64,000 bases of DNA, taken from NCBI RefSeq assembly GCF_000755285.1, contig NZ_BBMK01000003.1, positions 124,001-188,000 on the forward strand, written 5' to 3'. Positions 56,361-64,000 of the stretch are shown here, piece by piece; the first letter of the stretch is position 1, and each line of letters opens with the position of its first letter. Origin of the DNA: Nonlabens ulvanivorans (GTDB lineage: Bacteria; Bacteroidota; Bacteroidia; Flavobacteriales; Flavobacteriaceae). The position numbers were made by a program, and so were the translations under genes. The notes below the pieces were generated by a model. The model was not told the origin of the DNA. It saw nothing but the letters and a program-made list of their open reading frames with translations, and made no database searches.

Positions 56361-57470
56361 CTATTTCCATCGTTTTGGTTGTTTTCCTGTGTTGGTAAAG
56401 AAAAGTCCTAGTTGTGTAAAGACTAGAAGTACTTCTAGAAATGGTACAAATGGTATAATATCGCTTTCGCGAAAGCGAGATAAACCTTTCCCCCCACAGC
56501 TAGCCAGACAATTAAATATCTTAAAAGGACTAATCCTAAGATGTACATCCAATTAATTCCAATTATAAAGCCTACAATAGAAGCTATAAAGAAGCCAATT
56601 TGAGAAAAGAAATAAAGGCTAATAAGAATTTATGTTTGCTTTATAATGAGAAGCTGTATTGATATGACGGCGTTTTTGAGTCCACCATGTTGACCATGTA
56701 TTTTTAGGGGGGGTGCTTACAGTAAACGCATCTGGTTCGATAATTACTGCCGTATTATCTCTAGTAGCTGCTTGATTAACAAATAAATCATCATCACCAC
56801 CCAGCACCTTCATATGATCTATAAAACCGCTCACGTCATAAAATTGCTTTGATGTATAGGCTAGGTTGCGACCTACTCCCATATATGGATTGCCGTGCAA
56901 TGCATAACTCATATATTGTATAGCAGTTAGGCCAGTTTCGTATCTAATTAGAGCATTAAGAATTGAATACTTCTTTTTCTCATAAGCACCATAGCCCAAA
57001 ATAATACTTTTATTCTCTGTAAAACCATCTGCCATTATTTGTAACCAGCTTTGACTAGACGGTTTACAATCTGCATCAATAAAAATAAGCTTCTCGTTAA
57101 CAGCTTTTTTGATGCCTAAGGTGAGCGCATACTTTTTATTTCCCCAGAAGCTTTCATTATTAACGACATCGACCTTTTTAATTCTATGATCTAATTCTTG
57201 AAATTGTTCTATAACCTCAAGAGTGTCGTCAATTGAAGCATCATTAATGAGTATAATTTCAAAGCTAGGATGATTTTGTTGTAGGAGTAAGGGTACTAAT
57301 ACTTTAAGATTATCTTGTTCATTTTTTGAGCATACAATCACAGATACTGCATCTTGCGATGTTGTATTTTGAGGTGATTTATAAAAACCAACTCGAGCCA
57401 AAAAGAAATAATAAACTATATTGATAAGCACAAATCCAGCTAGGACTATGAACGCTATGCCTATTTCCAT
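56361..57470 (-). CDS. Family 2 glycosyltransferase, membrane-bound (two frameshifts)
   Basis: About 370 residues when joined. N-terminal membrane helix; GT2 core with AVSVIVCSKNEQDNL, IILINDASIDDT and LIFIDADCKPS; the C-terminal membrane part ends PFLEVLLVFTQLGLFF and KQPKRWK. The frame breaks near 56629-56631 and at the G/C run 56490-56495 (six C; four restores VGKGLSRFRESD). A further G7 run (56707-56713) adds a Pro in STPPKNTW. The short frame at 56361-56552 is therefore not a separate gene. The palindrome at 56462 encodes RFRES. Confidence 0.82.
56462..56477. repeat. CGCTTTCGCGAAAGCG palindrome, copy 15
   Basis: Symmetry reaches 18 bp. Near the end of the glycosyltransferase gene, read as RFRES. 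Confidence 0.95.
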
Positions 57471-57477
57471 CTTCTAA

Positions 57478-57681
57478 TTAAGATTCTAAAGATGGATTTT
57501 TACAATCTTGCTCTTCTGGTAATTTACCGCACATACCGCAAGCTTCACCATCCTTATTGAGAAATGGACTTTGACTAGCACAAGTACCTGCAAATTTCCC
57601 GTCTTTTTTTGCCCAGATTTTGATAGCTATTCCTGCAACTGCAAGAGCTAATATACCTATAGTAATAAAGAGTAATTCCAT
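57478..57681 (-). CDS. Small Cys-rich membrane-anchored protein
   Basis: 67 residues. One N-terminal transmembrane helix (2-22) is followed by a short domain with four cysteines (GTCASQSPFLNKDGEACGMCG then DCKN), suggesting metal or disulfide binding. It is 7 bp upstream of the glycosyltransferase. Similar small proteins are common in Flavobacteria, function unknown. The -7 box TAAATTTG (57686-57693) makes the transcript leaderless. Confidence 0.75.
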   Translation of the reverse strand: MELLFITIGILALAVAGIAIKIWAKKDGKFAGTCASQSPFLNKDGEACGMCGKLPEEQDCKNPSLES

Positions 57682-57685
57682 AGTG

Positions 57686-57693
57686 CAAATTTA
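57686..57693 (-). promoter_or_regulatory. -7 box of the small Cys-rich gene
   Basis: CAAATTTA reads TAAATTTG on the minus strand, four bases before the start codon. Confidence 0.55.
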
Positions 57694-57714
57694 AGAATAA
57701 TAAGTGATGTATTC

Positions 57715-58742
57715 TTAATTCTGGATTAAATTCACTTCTGTATCAATGGTAATTCCATATCTATTATGAACCATTGATTGGATCTCTTTTGCGAGAGCAA
57801 TAATTTCTTGTCCAGTAGCGTTGCCATGGTTTACAAGAACTAGCGCTTGTTTATCATGCACACCAGCATCACCACGTCGTTGACCTTTAAAACCACATTG
57901 ATCTATAAGCAGCCGGCAGGTACTTTTACTTGCTTTTCATTTACTGGGTAATGCGGTATAGATGGATGCATTCTTATAAGGTCTTCATAATAACTTTTTC
58001 AATAATAGGATTTTTGAAAACTACCGCTATTACCTATCACTTTTGGGTCAGGTAATTTGCTGCTTCTTATATTAATTACAGCTTGTGCAACAGATTGTAT
58101 GGATGGCTCTATTTGAAGGTTCTCTAATTCATCTAGGATTGCACCATAACTAGTTTTGAGCTGGTAATCATTTGTCTTTAATATGTCTATCAGCTTAAAC
58201 GTTACAGAAGTAATTACATATTTACCTAATTCTTCATTCTTAAAAATTGAATCTCTGTAACCAAATTTACAATCTTCTAAATGGAGTGTTTTTACATCAC
58301 CTGTTTTAATATTTATAACGTTGCATGAAACAAAAGTATCCTTTAATTCCACGCCATATGCACCTATATTTTGAATAGGAGAGGTGCCTACATTACCAGG
58401 TATGAGAGCCATGTTCTCAATTCCAGCCCAATTATTTTCAATGCAAAAAATGACAAAGTCGTGCCAATTTTCTCCTGCCATTGCTGTTACATATACATGT
58501 TGATTCTCTTGCTTTAAAAGGTCAATACCTTTGATGTTTACATGTACAACAGGTCTCTCAATATTATTAAGTAATAACATATTGCTGCCACCACCTAGAA
58601 GAAATACTTCCTCGTTGTGATAATAAGCAAGAGCTTCTCTAAGTTGCTGTATAGTAGATACAGATGTATATGCTTTTGCAAAAGCAGATATTCCAAAGGT
58701 GTTATGCTCCTTAAGAGAGAAGTGTGATTTTATTTCAATCAC
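57715..58742 (-). CDS. murB: UDP-N-acetylenolpyruvoylglucosamine reductase (several frameshifts)
   Basis: About 340 residues when joined. The FAD-binding half has EVFLLGGGSNMLLLNN and IPGNVGTSPIQNIGAYGVEL. The C-terminal half is readable only across three breaks: A-run at 58017-58020 (SGSFFKNPII), 57992-57993 (EKVYYEDLIR) and 57910 (PAGWLIDQCGF), ending TEVNLIQN at 57715. Because murB is essential, the breaks are probably sequence errors. GTG start overlaps the aminotransferase stop (GTGA). A palindrome variant at 58672-58685 encodes AFAKA. Confidence 0.88.
58672..58685. repeat. Variant palindrome GCTTTTGCAAAAGC in murB
   Basis: Same symmetric variant as in gap, encoding SAFAKAY. Confidence 0.5.
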
Positions 58743-59930
58743 GCGTTATATGCTTTAAGAGCTTCTGCTAAGATTTGAACTGCTTTTATTAAAGATTCTT
58801 TTTCAAGAACGTAAGCTATTCTGATTTGATTTTTACCTACTCCAGGAGTGCTATAAAAGCCAGCTGCTGGAGCCACCATTATAGTTTCTTTATCTAATTG
58901 AAAAGATTCTAGCATCCACTGGGCAAAAGCATCTGTGTCATCTACTGGTAATTGAGCGACACAATAAAATGCGCCACCTGGATTTGCAACCTCGACACCT
59001 GGTATGTTTTTAAGGCCTGCTATAAGAATATCTCTGCGTTCTATGTATTCTCCAATAACTTCATTAAAGTAAGCTTGTGGGGGTATCTAGTGCAGCTTCG
59101 GCAGCAATTTGAGCAAATGTTGGAGGACTTAATCTAGCTTGAGCAAATTTCATTGCGGTAGCCATGACTTCTTTGTTTTTAGAAACCATACATCCTATAC
59201 GAGCACCACACATACTATACCTTTTAGATACAGAATCTATCATGATGGCATGTTGTTCTAAACCTGGTATATTCATTACTGACAAGTGCTCACGACCATC
59301 ATATGCAAACTCACGATAAACTTCATCTGCCACAAGGAATAAATCATGTTTTTTTACCAGCGCTGCTAGTTGATTCATTTCTTCTTGTGTATATAGATAT
59401 CCTGTTGGATTACCAGGATTACAAATTAAAATTGCTTTAGTTTTATCAGTGATGAGCTCTTCAAAATCACTTATAGAAGGTAATGCAAAATTATTTTCAA
59501 TTTTTGTAGGTATCGGTCTAACGGTAACTCCACTTGCTGTTGCAAAACCATTATAGTTTGCATAAAATGGTTCTGGTATGATTACCTCATCACCATAATC
59601 ACATATGCTACCCATCGTGAACAGTAATGCTTCACTACCACCTGTAGATACAATCACGTCATCTATAGTTAATCCCATTTCTATTTTATTATAATGGGCA
59701 ACTAATTTTGTGCGATACGACTCATTTCCAGCACTATGACTATATGCTAGGATTTCCATGTCAGTGTCTTTAACCGCTTGTATAGCTTGACTAGGTGTTT
59801 TAATATCGGGTTGACCTATGTTCAAAGGATAGATGTGAATTCCTCTTTTTTTTGCTGCTTCTGCAAATGGAACTAGTTTTCTAACCGGTGATGATGGCAT
59901 TATGGCACCCTTATGAGATATTGCTGGCAT
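58739..59930 (-). CDS. Aspartate-type aminotransferase, PLP class I/II (frameshift)
   Basis: About 396 residues when joined. PLP fold: IYPLNIGQPDIKTP, ICNPGNPTGYLY, LVADEVYREF and the Lys motif IDSVSKRYSMCGARIG. A G5 run at 59079-59083 shifts the frame; with G4, DTPQAYFNEV continues to a natural end AEALKAYNA at 58739. The substrate is probably Asp or an aromatic amino acid. The -7 box TACATTTG (59950-59957) lies upstream, and murB is coupled downstream. Confidence 0.88.
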
Positions 59931-59949
59931 GAATTTCTATTTTGTTTTG

Positions 59950-59957
59950 CAAATGTA
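59950..59957 (-). promoter_or_regulatory. -7 box of the aminotransferase-murB operon
   Basis: CAAATGTA reads TACATTTG on the minus strand, 19 bp upstream of the start codon. Confidence 0.55.
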
Positions 59958-60010
59958 ATACGACTAAGCTCTATATAAAAGTGATTATGATTTCCTTATA
60001 TTTATGTTTT

Positions 60011-61336
60011 ATGAAAAATTATTTATTTGTTCTGTTTCTAGTATTCTTTGGCTACCATATTAACGCGCAAGAAAACTCAGGATTTATTTTAAATAATGAT
60101 GTAAAAAAAGAAATTATACCTTTTGAGCTTGCATCCAATCTAATCATATTAAAAGTGAATTTAAATGGTATTCCTTTAAAAATGATGTTAGATACAGGTT
60201 CTTCAAAAAACTTGATTTTCGATTTTAAGGATGTAGATTCTTTATCTCTTAAAAAAGGTGAAGTAATGAAGTTGTCTGGATATGGTAATGATCAACTGTT
60301 TGATGCGTATTACAGCCCATCAAATATATTAGAGGCATCAGAAAATCTTATAAATTATGATGCTGATATTTTAATAATGGATAATGATCTTTTTAATTTA
60401 AGATCAAAATTGGGAGTAGAAGTTAATGGTATACTAGGTCTGGATTTCTTTAAAAATAATTATGTTGAACTGGACTATGAAAAAGAAATTATTACAGTCT
60501 ATGCAAAAAATGAAAATCTACCTAATAGAATAACAAATAGGAGTTCTTATCCTATTAAAATTGTAAAGGGAAAGCCCTATACCAAGGCTCGAGTGAAAAT
60601 AGCAAATCGTTATCTTCCGGTTAATCTCTTAATAGATACTGGGAATAGTGAAGCATTATGGCTGTCTGATATAGAGCTAGATAGTTATGCTCCTAATATT
60701 AAGAAGTTTGAAGACTATCTGGGTTATTCAATGAGTGGAACGATTACCGGAGATAGAACAAAGTCAAATGAATTGATCGTTTTTGATAAGAAGTTTCAAA
60801 AAATCACAACATCAATACCACACTTTAATACAGATTTAGATTTTGAAACCGATAATAAATTGATTAATCAAGGATCAATCGGTGGTGAAGTACTAAGAAG
60901 ATTAAACATTGTATTTGATTATTCATCAAGGCTCATTTTTATTAGTAAAAAAGAAAATTTTAATGAAGGATTTTATTACAATATGGCTGGTATAGAGTTA
61001 ATTGAAGGTGAAAAAGAATTGTTTGTTTATGATAATAAAGTAGATAACAAAGAGAGTCGTAGCATTGTCATTATAGAATCCTCTAAAATTGTAAACTATG
61101 TCTACTTACCTAAAATACTGATAGATTACATCAGGCCCAACTCACCTGCAGATAATGCAGGACTCAAAGTAGGTGATGTTATTGATAAAGTAAATGGAAT
61201 TAGTAGAGAAGATTTGGGGCTTAATAATATCGCCTATCTCTTTTTTAAAGATCCCTATTCAAATATAAAACTAACTGTAAAAAGAGGAGAGTCAATTTTA
61301 AAATTTAAGATTAAGTTGATTCCATTAATAGAATAA
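60011..61336 (+). CDS. Secreted retropepsin-like aspartyl protease with PDZ domain
   Basis: About 441 residues from ATG 60011 (MKNYLFVLFLVFFGYHINAQ, signal peptide). Upstream in-frame starts from 59942 would add a non-signal extension. There are two aspartyl protease halves with DTGSSKN (residue 61) and LLIDTGNSEALW (about 190), and a C-terminal PDZ domain (DYIRPNSPADNAGLKVGDVI). The two-Asp single-chain form is common in Bacteroidetes; substrates are unknown. It converges with DUF1573. Confidence 0.88.
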   Translation: MKNYLFVLFLVFFGYHINAQENSGFILNNDVKKEIIPFELASNLIILKVNLNGIPLKMMLDTGSSKNLIFDFKDVDSLSLKKGEVMKLSGYGNDQLFDAYYSPSNILEASENLINYDADILIMDNDLFNLRSKLGVEVNGILGLDFFKNNYVELDYEKEIITVYAKNENLPNRITNRSSYPIKIVKGKPYTKARVKIANRYLPVNLLIDTGNSEALWLSDIELDSYAPNIKKFEDYLGYSMSGTITGDRTKSNELIVFDKKFQKITTSIPHFNTDLDFETDNKLINQGSIGGEVLRRLNIVFDYSSRLIFISKKENFNEGFYYNMAGIELIEGEKELFVYDNKVDNKESRSIVIIESSKIVNYVYLPKILIDYIRPNSPADNAGLKVGDVIDKVNGISREDLGLNNIAYLFFKDPYSNIKLTVKRGESILKFKIKLIPLIE

Positions 61337-61338
61337 TT

Positions 61339-61770
61339 TTACATCTTCATTTTTTCTTCCTCATCCTTGTTGTCTGCACTCGCAGGTAGCACTTCTCCAA
61401 TTAAATTTAAAGGGATGAGTTTCTCTTTAGTATTTGTATTTGCCGTAATAGTTTTAACGATTGGCCCTACTTTTTCCGTATCATACTTCACTTTAATTTC
61501 ACCTTTTTCTCCAGGTGCTATAGGCTCCTCAGGTTGTGCTACTATATCACAATTACATGCAGAATAGATGTTATAGATTTTTAATGGGTGTTCACCAGTG
61601 TTAGTAAAGGTAAAAGTACGCACGCCATTACTGCCTTTTTCTATCTTGCCGTAGTCAATTGTAGTTTCTACAAATTTCACAGTAGTTGTTTTGTCAAGTG
61701 TAGACTCATCTTGTGCATTTATGAATTGCCCAAAACAGATTGTTATTAATAAAAGGAAGATATTTTTCAT
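61339..61770 (-). CDS. DUF1573 secreted protein
   Basis: 143 residues with a signal peptide (ending FINAQ) and one DUF1573/Ig-like domain with DYGKIEKGSNGVRTFTFTNTG and the CNCD motif. This is a periplasmic or surface protein of unknown function, very common in Bacteroidetes. It ends with a Lys/Glu-rich tail. Confidence 0.9.
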   Translation of the reverse strand: MKNIFLLLITICFGQFINAQDESTLDKTTTVKFVETTIDYGKIEKGSNGVRTFTFTNTGEHPLKIYNIYSACNCDIVAQPEEPIAPGEKGEIKVKYDTEKVGPIVKTITANTNTKEKLIPLNLIGEVLPASADNKDEEEKMKM

Positions 61771-61852
61771 TTTCGTATTTCTTTATCGTGAATAAAAGTA
61801 ATTATTACTACTTAAAGCTTCTGTTAATGATGTGTATAATTTAAGTAAATAG

Positions 61853-61860
61853 TACTTTTG
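61853..61860 (+). promoter_or_regulatory. -7 box of valS
   Basis: TACTTTTG, 30 bp upstream of the valS start. Confidence 0.55.
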
Positions 61861-61889
61861 TCGATGAAATTTCAAAAACTAAGCCAAAA

Positions 61890-64000
61890 ATGTCCTTAGC
61901 AGCAAAATATGATTCAAAAGCCACAGAAGACAAGTGGTATCAGTACTGGATGGAGAATGATTTTTTTAAATCAATTCCAGATGAGCGTGAAAGCTATACG
62001 ATTGTCATTCCACCACCTAATGTTACAGGTGTGCTGCATATGGGGGGGCATATGCTTAATAATACAATTCAAGATGTTCTTATAAGAAGAGCACGTTTAA
62101 AAGGTTACAATGCATGTTGGGTTCCAGGTACAGATCATGCATCGATAGCAACTGAGGCAAAAGTCGTTAAGAAACTTAAAGAGCAAGGCATTGATAAGAA
62201 TGACTTAACGAGAGAAGAGTTTCTTACACATGCTTGGGATTGGACAGATGAGTATGGCGGTATTATCCTAGAACAACTTAAGAAATTAGGAGCTAGTTGT
62301 GATTGGTCTCGTACAAAATTTACGCTTGATGACGACATGTCAGCTTCAGTAATCAAAGTATTTGTAGACTTATACAATAAGGACATGATTTATCGCGGTT
62401 TCCGTATGGTAAATTGGGATCCTGAAGCCCAGACTACTCTTAGTGATGAAGAGGTTATTTATGAAGAACGTAATGGTCATTTATACCATTTAAAATATCA
62501 AATTAAAGGAAGTAATGATTTCATTTCAATTGCAACCACGCGTCCTGAAACAATTCTAGGCGACACGGCTATTTGTGTGCATCCAGATGATGAACGCTAC
62601 ACAAGCCTTATAGGTAAAACAGTTCTTGTACCGATTGTAAATCGTGAGATACCTATCATCGCAGATGAGTATGTGGATATGGAGTTTGGAACTGGTGCAC
62701 TTAAGATTACACCTGCACACGATGAGAATGATAAGAAAATAGGTGAGACTCACAACTTAGAAGTAATAGATATATTCAATGCAGACGCTACTTTAAATAG
62801 CTATGGACTGCATTATGAAGGCAAAGACCGATTTGTTGTACGTAAAGAAATATCTAACGAGCTCGAGGAAAAAGGTTTCTTAATTAATAAAGAAAACCAC
62901 AGCCATAAAGTAGGAACCAGTGAACGTACTGGTGCTGTTATCGAGCCACGATTGAGCGATCAATGGTTTTTGAAAATGGAAGACCTTGCTCAACCTGCTA
63001 TAAAGGCAGTGCGCGAGGACATAGTAGAATTATTACCTTCTAAATTCAAGAGTACTTATTTCCACTGGATGGAGAATGTACGCGACTGGAATATTTCACG
63101 TCAATTAATGTGGGGGGGACAACGCATCCCAGCTTATTTCTATGGTGACGGTAAAGAAGATTTTGTTGTTGCAAATAATATAGAGGATGCTGTTACGCTT
63201 TCGCGAAAGCGAACTAATAACGAGAACTTACAAGCGACAGATTTACGTCAAGAAAATGATGTTTTAGATACATGGTTTTCAAGTTGGTTATGGCCTATAA
63301 GCGTATTTAATGGTGTGCTTGAGCCAGATAATGAAGAGATTAATTATTATTATCCAACCAGAGATTTAGTAACGGGTCCAGATATATTATTCTTTTGGGT
63401 AGCACGTATGATTGTTGCTGGATATGAATTAAGGGATGAAAAGCCGTTTGATAAAGTTTATTTAACGGGTCTAGTGCGTGATAAGCAACGTCGCAAAATG
63501 TCTAAGTCGTTAGGAAACTCACCTGATGCTTTAGGATTGATAGAGCAATATGGTGCTGACGGTGTGAGAGTAGGACTTTTATTGAGTGCTGCTGCTGGTA
63601 ATGATATTATGTTTGATGAAGATTTATGCCAGCAAGGTAAGAGCTTTGTTAATAAAATGTGGAATGCTTATAGATTAATAGATGGTTGGGAAGTAGATAA
63701 TACTTTAACTCAACCTGCATATGCTCTACAAGGATTAAACTGGTATAAGTCTAGGTTTGCACAAGTCTTAAATGAGGTTGAAGATCATTATTCAAAGTAT
63801 AGGATAAGCGATGTGCTCATGACTAGCTACAAGTTAATATATGATGATTTTTGTGGCTGGCTTCTTGAAATTATAAAACCAGAATATCAAAAGCCTATCG
63901 ATCCTAAAACACTCGCTGAGGTGATTGCTCTTTTTGAAGATAATTTAAGGTTAATGCATCCATTCACACCATTTATTACTGAAGAGTTGTGGCAAGCGAT
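61890..64000 (+). CDS. valS: Valyl-tRNA synthetase (partial, C-terminus outside window)
   Basis: About 700 residues from ATG 61890 ([20 protein letters not shown]), open to the right edge. [12 protein letters not shown] and [16 protein letters not shown] form the catalytic start, the editing domain carries [12 protein letters not shown], and [10 protein letters not shown] is the KMSKS loop. Two G7 runs insert an extra Gly: HIGH region reads HMGGHM (62042-62048), and WGGQRIP (63112-63118) where WGQRIP is expected. Both are probably artefacts. The palindrome at 63196 encodes TLSRKRTN. Confidence 0.95.
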   Translation, partial: MSLAAKYDSKATEDKWYQYWMENDFFKSIPDERESYTIVIPPPNVTGVLHMGGHMLNNTIQDVLIRRARLKGYNACWVPGTDHASIATEAKVVKKLKEQGIDKNDLTREEFLTHAWDWTDEYGGIILEQLKKLGASCDWSRTKFTLDDDMSASVIKVFVDLYNKDMIYRGFRMVNWDPEAQTTLSDEEVIYEERNGHLYHLKYQIKGSNDFISIATTRPETILGDTAICVHPDDERYTSLIGKTVLVPIVNREIPIIADEYVDMEFGTGALKITPAHDENDKKIGETHNLEVIDIFNADATLNSYGLHYEGKDRFVVRKEISNELEEKGFLINKENHSHKVGTSERTGAVIEPRLSDQWFLKMEDLAQPAIKAVREDIVELLPSKFKSTYFHWMENVRDWNISRQLMWGGQRIPAYFYGDGKEDFVVANNIEDAVTLSRKRTNNENLQATDLRQENDVLDTWFSSWLWPISVFNGVLEPDNEEINYYYPTRDLVTGPDILFFWVARMIVAGYELRDEKPFDKVYLTGLVRDKQRRKMSKSLGNSPDALGLIEQYGADGVRVGLLLSAAAGNDIMFDEDLCQQGKSFVNKMWNAYRLIDGWEVDNTLTQPAYALQGLNWYKSRFAQVLNEVEDHYSKYRISDVLMTSYKLIYDDFCGWLLEIIKPEYQKPIDPKTLAEVIALFEDNLRLMHPFTPFITEELWQA
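63196..63211. repeat. CGCTTTCGCGAAAGCG palindrome, copy 16
   Basis: In valS, read as LSRKR. Confidence 0.95.

Noticed and set aside
56361-56552. Separate 63-residue membrane protein
   Set aside because: Its sequence is the natural C-terminus of the glycosyltransferase after frame correction.
15960-63118. Phase-variable poly-G tracts
   Set aside because: They fall in housekeeping enzymes and mostly add whole codons in conserved motifs; error is the simpler reading.
1058-63211. parS or matS identity for the GCTTTCGCGAAAGC palindrome
   Set aside because: Those sites are few and clustered; here copies are regular at about 4 kb and mostly inside genes.
1-64000. CRISPR arrays, prophage, insertion sequences, tRNA or rRNA genes
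   Set aside because: No direct-repeat arrays, transposase or phage genes, or cloverleaf/rRNA sequences were recognised.

Overview
The window looks like a chromosome segment of a marine-type Flavobacteriaceae (Bacteroidetes). It is AT-rich. Many genes are preceded by the Bacteroidetes -7 element TAnnTTTG, with few Shine-Dalgarno sites. The protein set is typical of the family: bifunctional HisB, fused HisIE, a long phenylalanine hydroxylase, a TonB receptor and TPR-hybrid kinases. A perfect palindrome, GCTTTCGCGAAAGC, occurs 16 times. From memory this recalls Nonlabens/Dokdonia-like genomes, but no genus call is made.

Region 1 (1-15.9 kb) is a redox, sulfur and copper block: cytochrome bd subunit I, an OprC-like copper TonB receptor, Dps, 1-Cys peroxiredoxin, two metallo-beta-lactamase/rhodanese proteins, sulfide:quinone oxidoreductase, a HMA/cupin/di-heme lipoprotein operon, a single-domain rhodanese, a TauE exporter, DUF983 and a Crp/Fnr regulator. 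Nine promoters here carry a 14-bp operator GTRAC-N4-GTYAC placed exactly 22 bp upstream of a TAnnTTT -7 box. This implies one class-II-activated regulon, probably for sulfide and low-oxygen physiology.

Region 2 (15.9-30.2 kb) is mixed metabolism: CoA-transferase, universal stress protein, a large BNR-repeat protein, amino-acid permease, AhpD-like protein, regulators, phenylalanine hydroxylase and an OYE reductase.

Region 3 (30.3-47.8 kb) holds three leader-peptide-attenuated units on the minus strand: hisGDCBHA-GNAT-hisF-hisIE (4 His codons in the leader), trpE-lipoprotein-trpGDCFBA (3 Trp codons) and asnB (6 Asn codons). The trp and asn terminator hairpins are nearly identical, with a compensatory base-pair change. 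The his operon junctions carry REP-like hairpins, one of them in frame inside hisF.

Region 4 (47.8-64 kb) is housekeeping: msrA, a coiled-coil protein with a Nif3-like protein, lpxK, a hybrid kinase, gap, lipA, a glycosyltransferase, murB, an aminotransferase, an aspartyl protease, DUF1573 and the start of valS.

Sequence quality matters. About fifteen genes, including the essential murB, trp and his genes, carry single-base indels at short homopolymers. G/C runs of 5-7 add bases inside conserved motifs, including the ValRS HIGH motif. These look like sequencing or assembly errors, so broken genes are annotated across their full span. No rRNA, tRNA, CRISPR array, transposase or prophage was seen, and no gene-free stretch exceeds about 240 bases.
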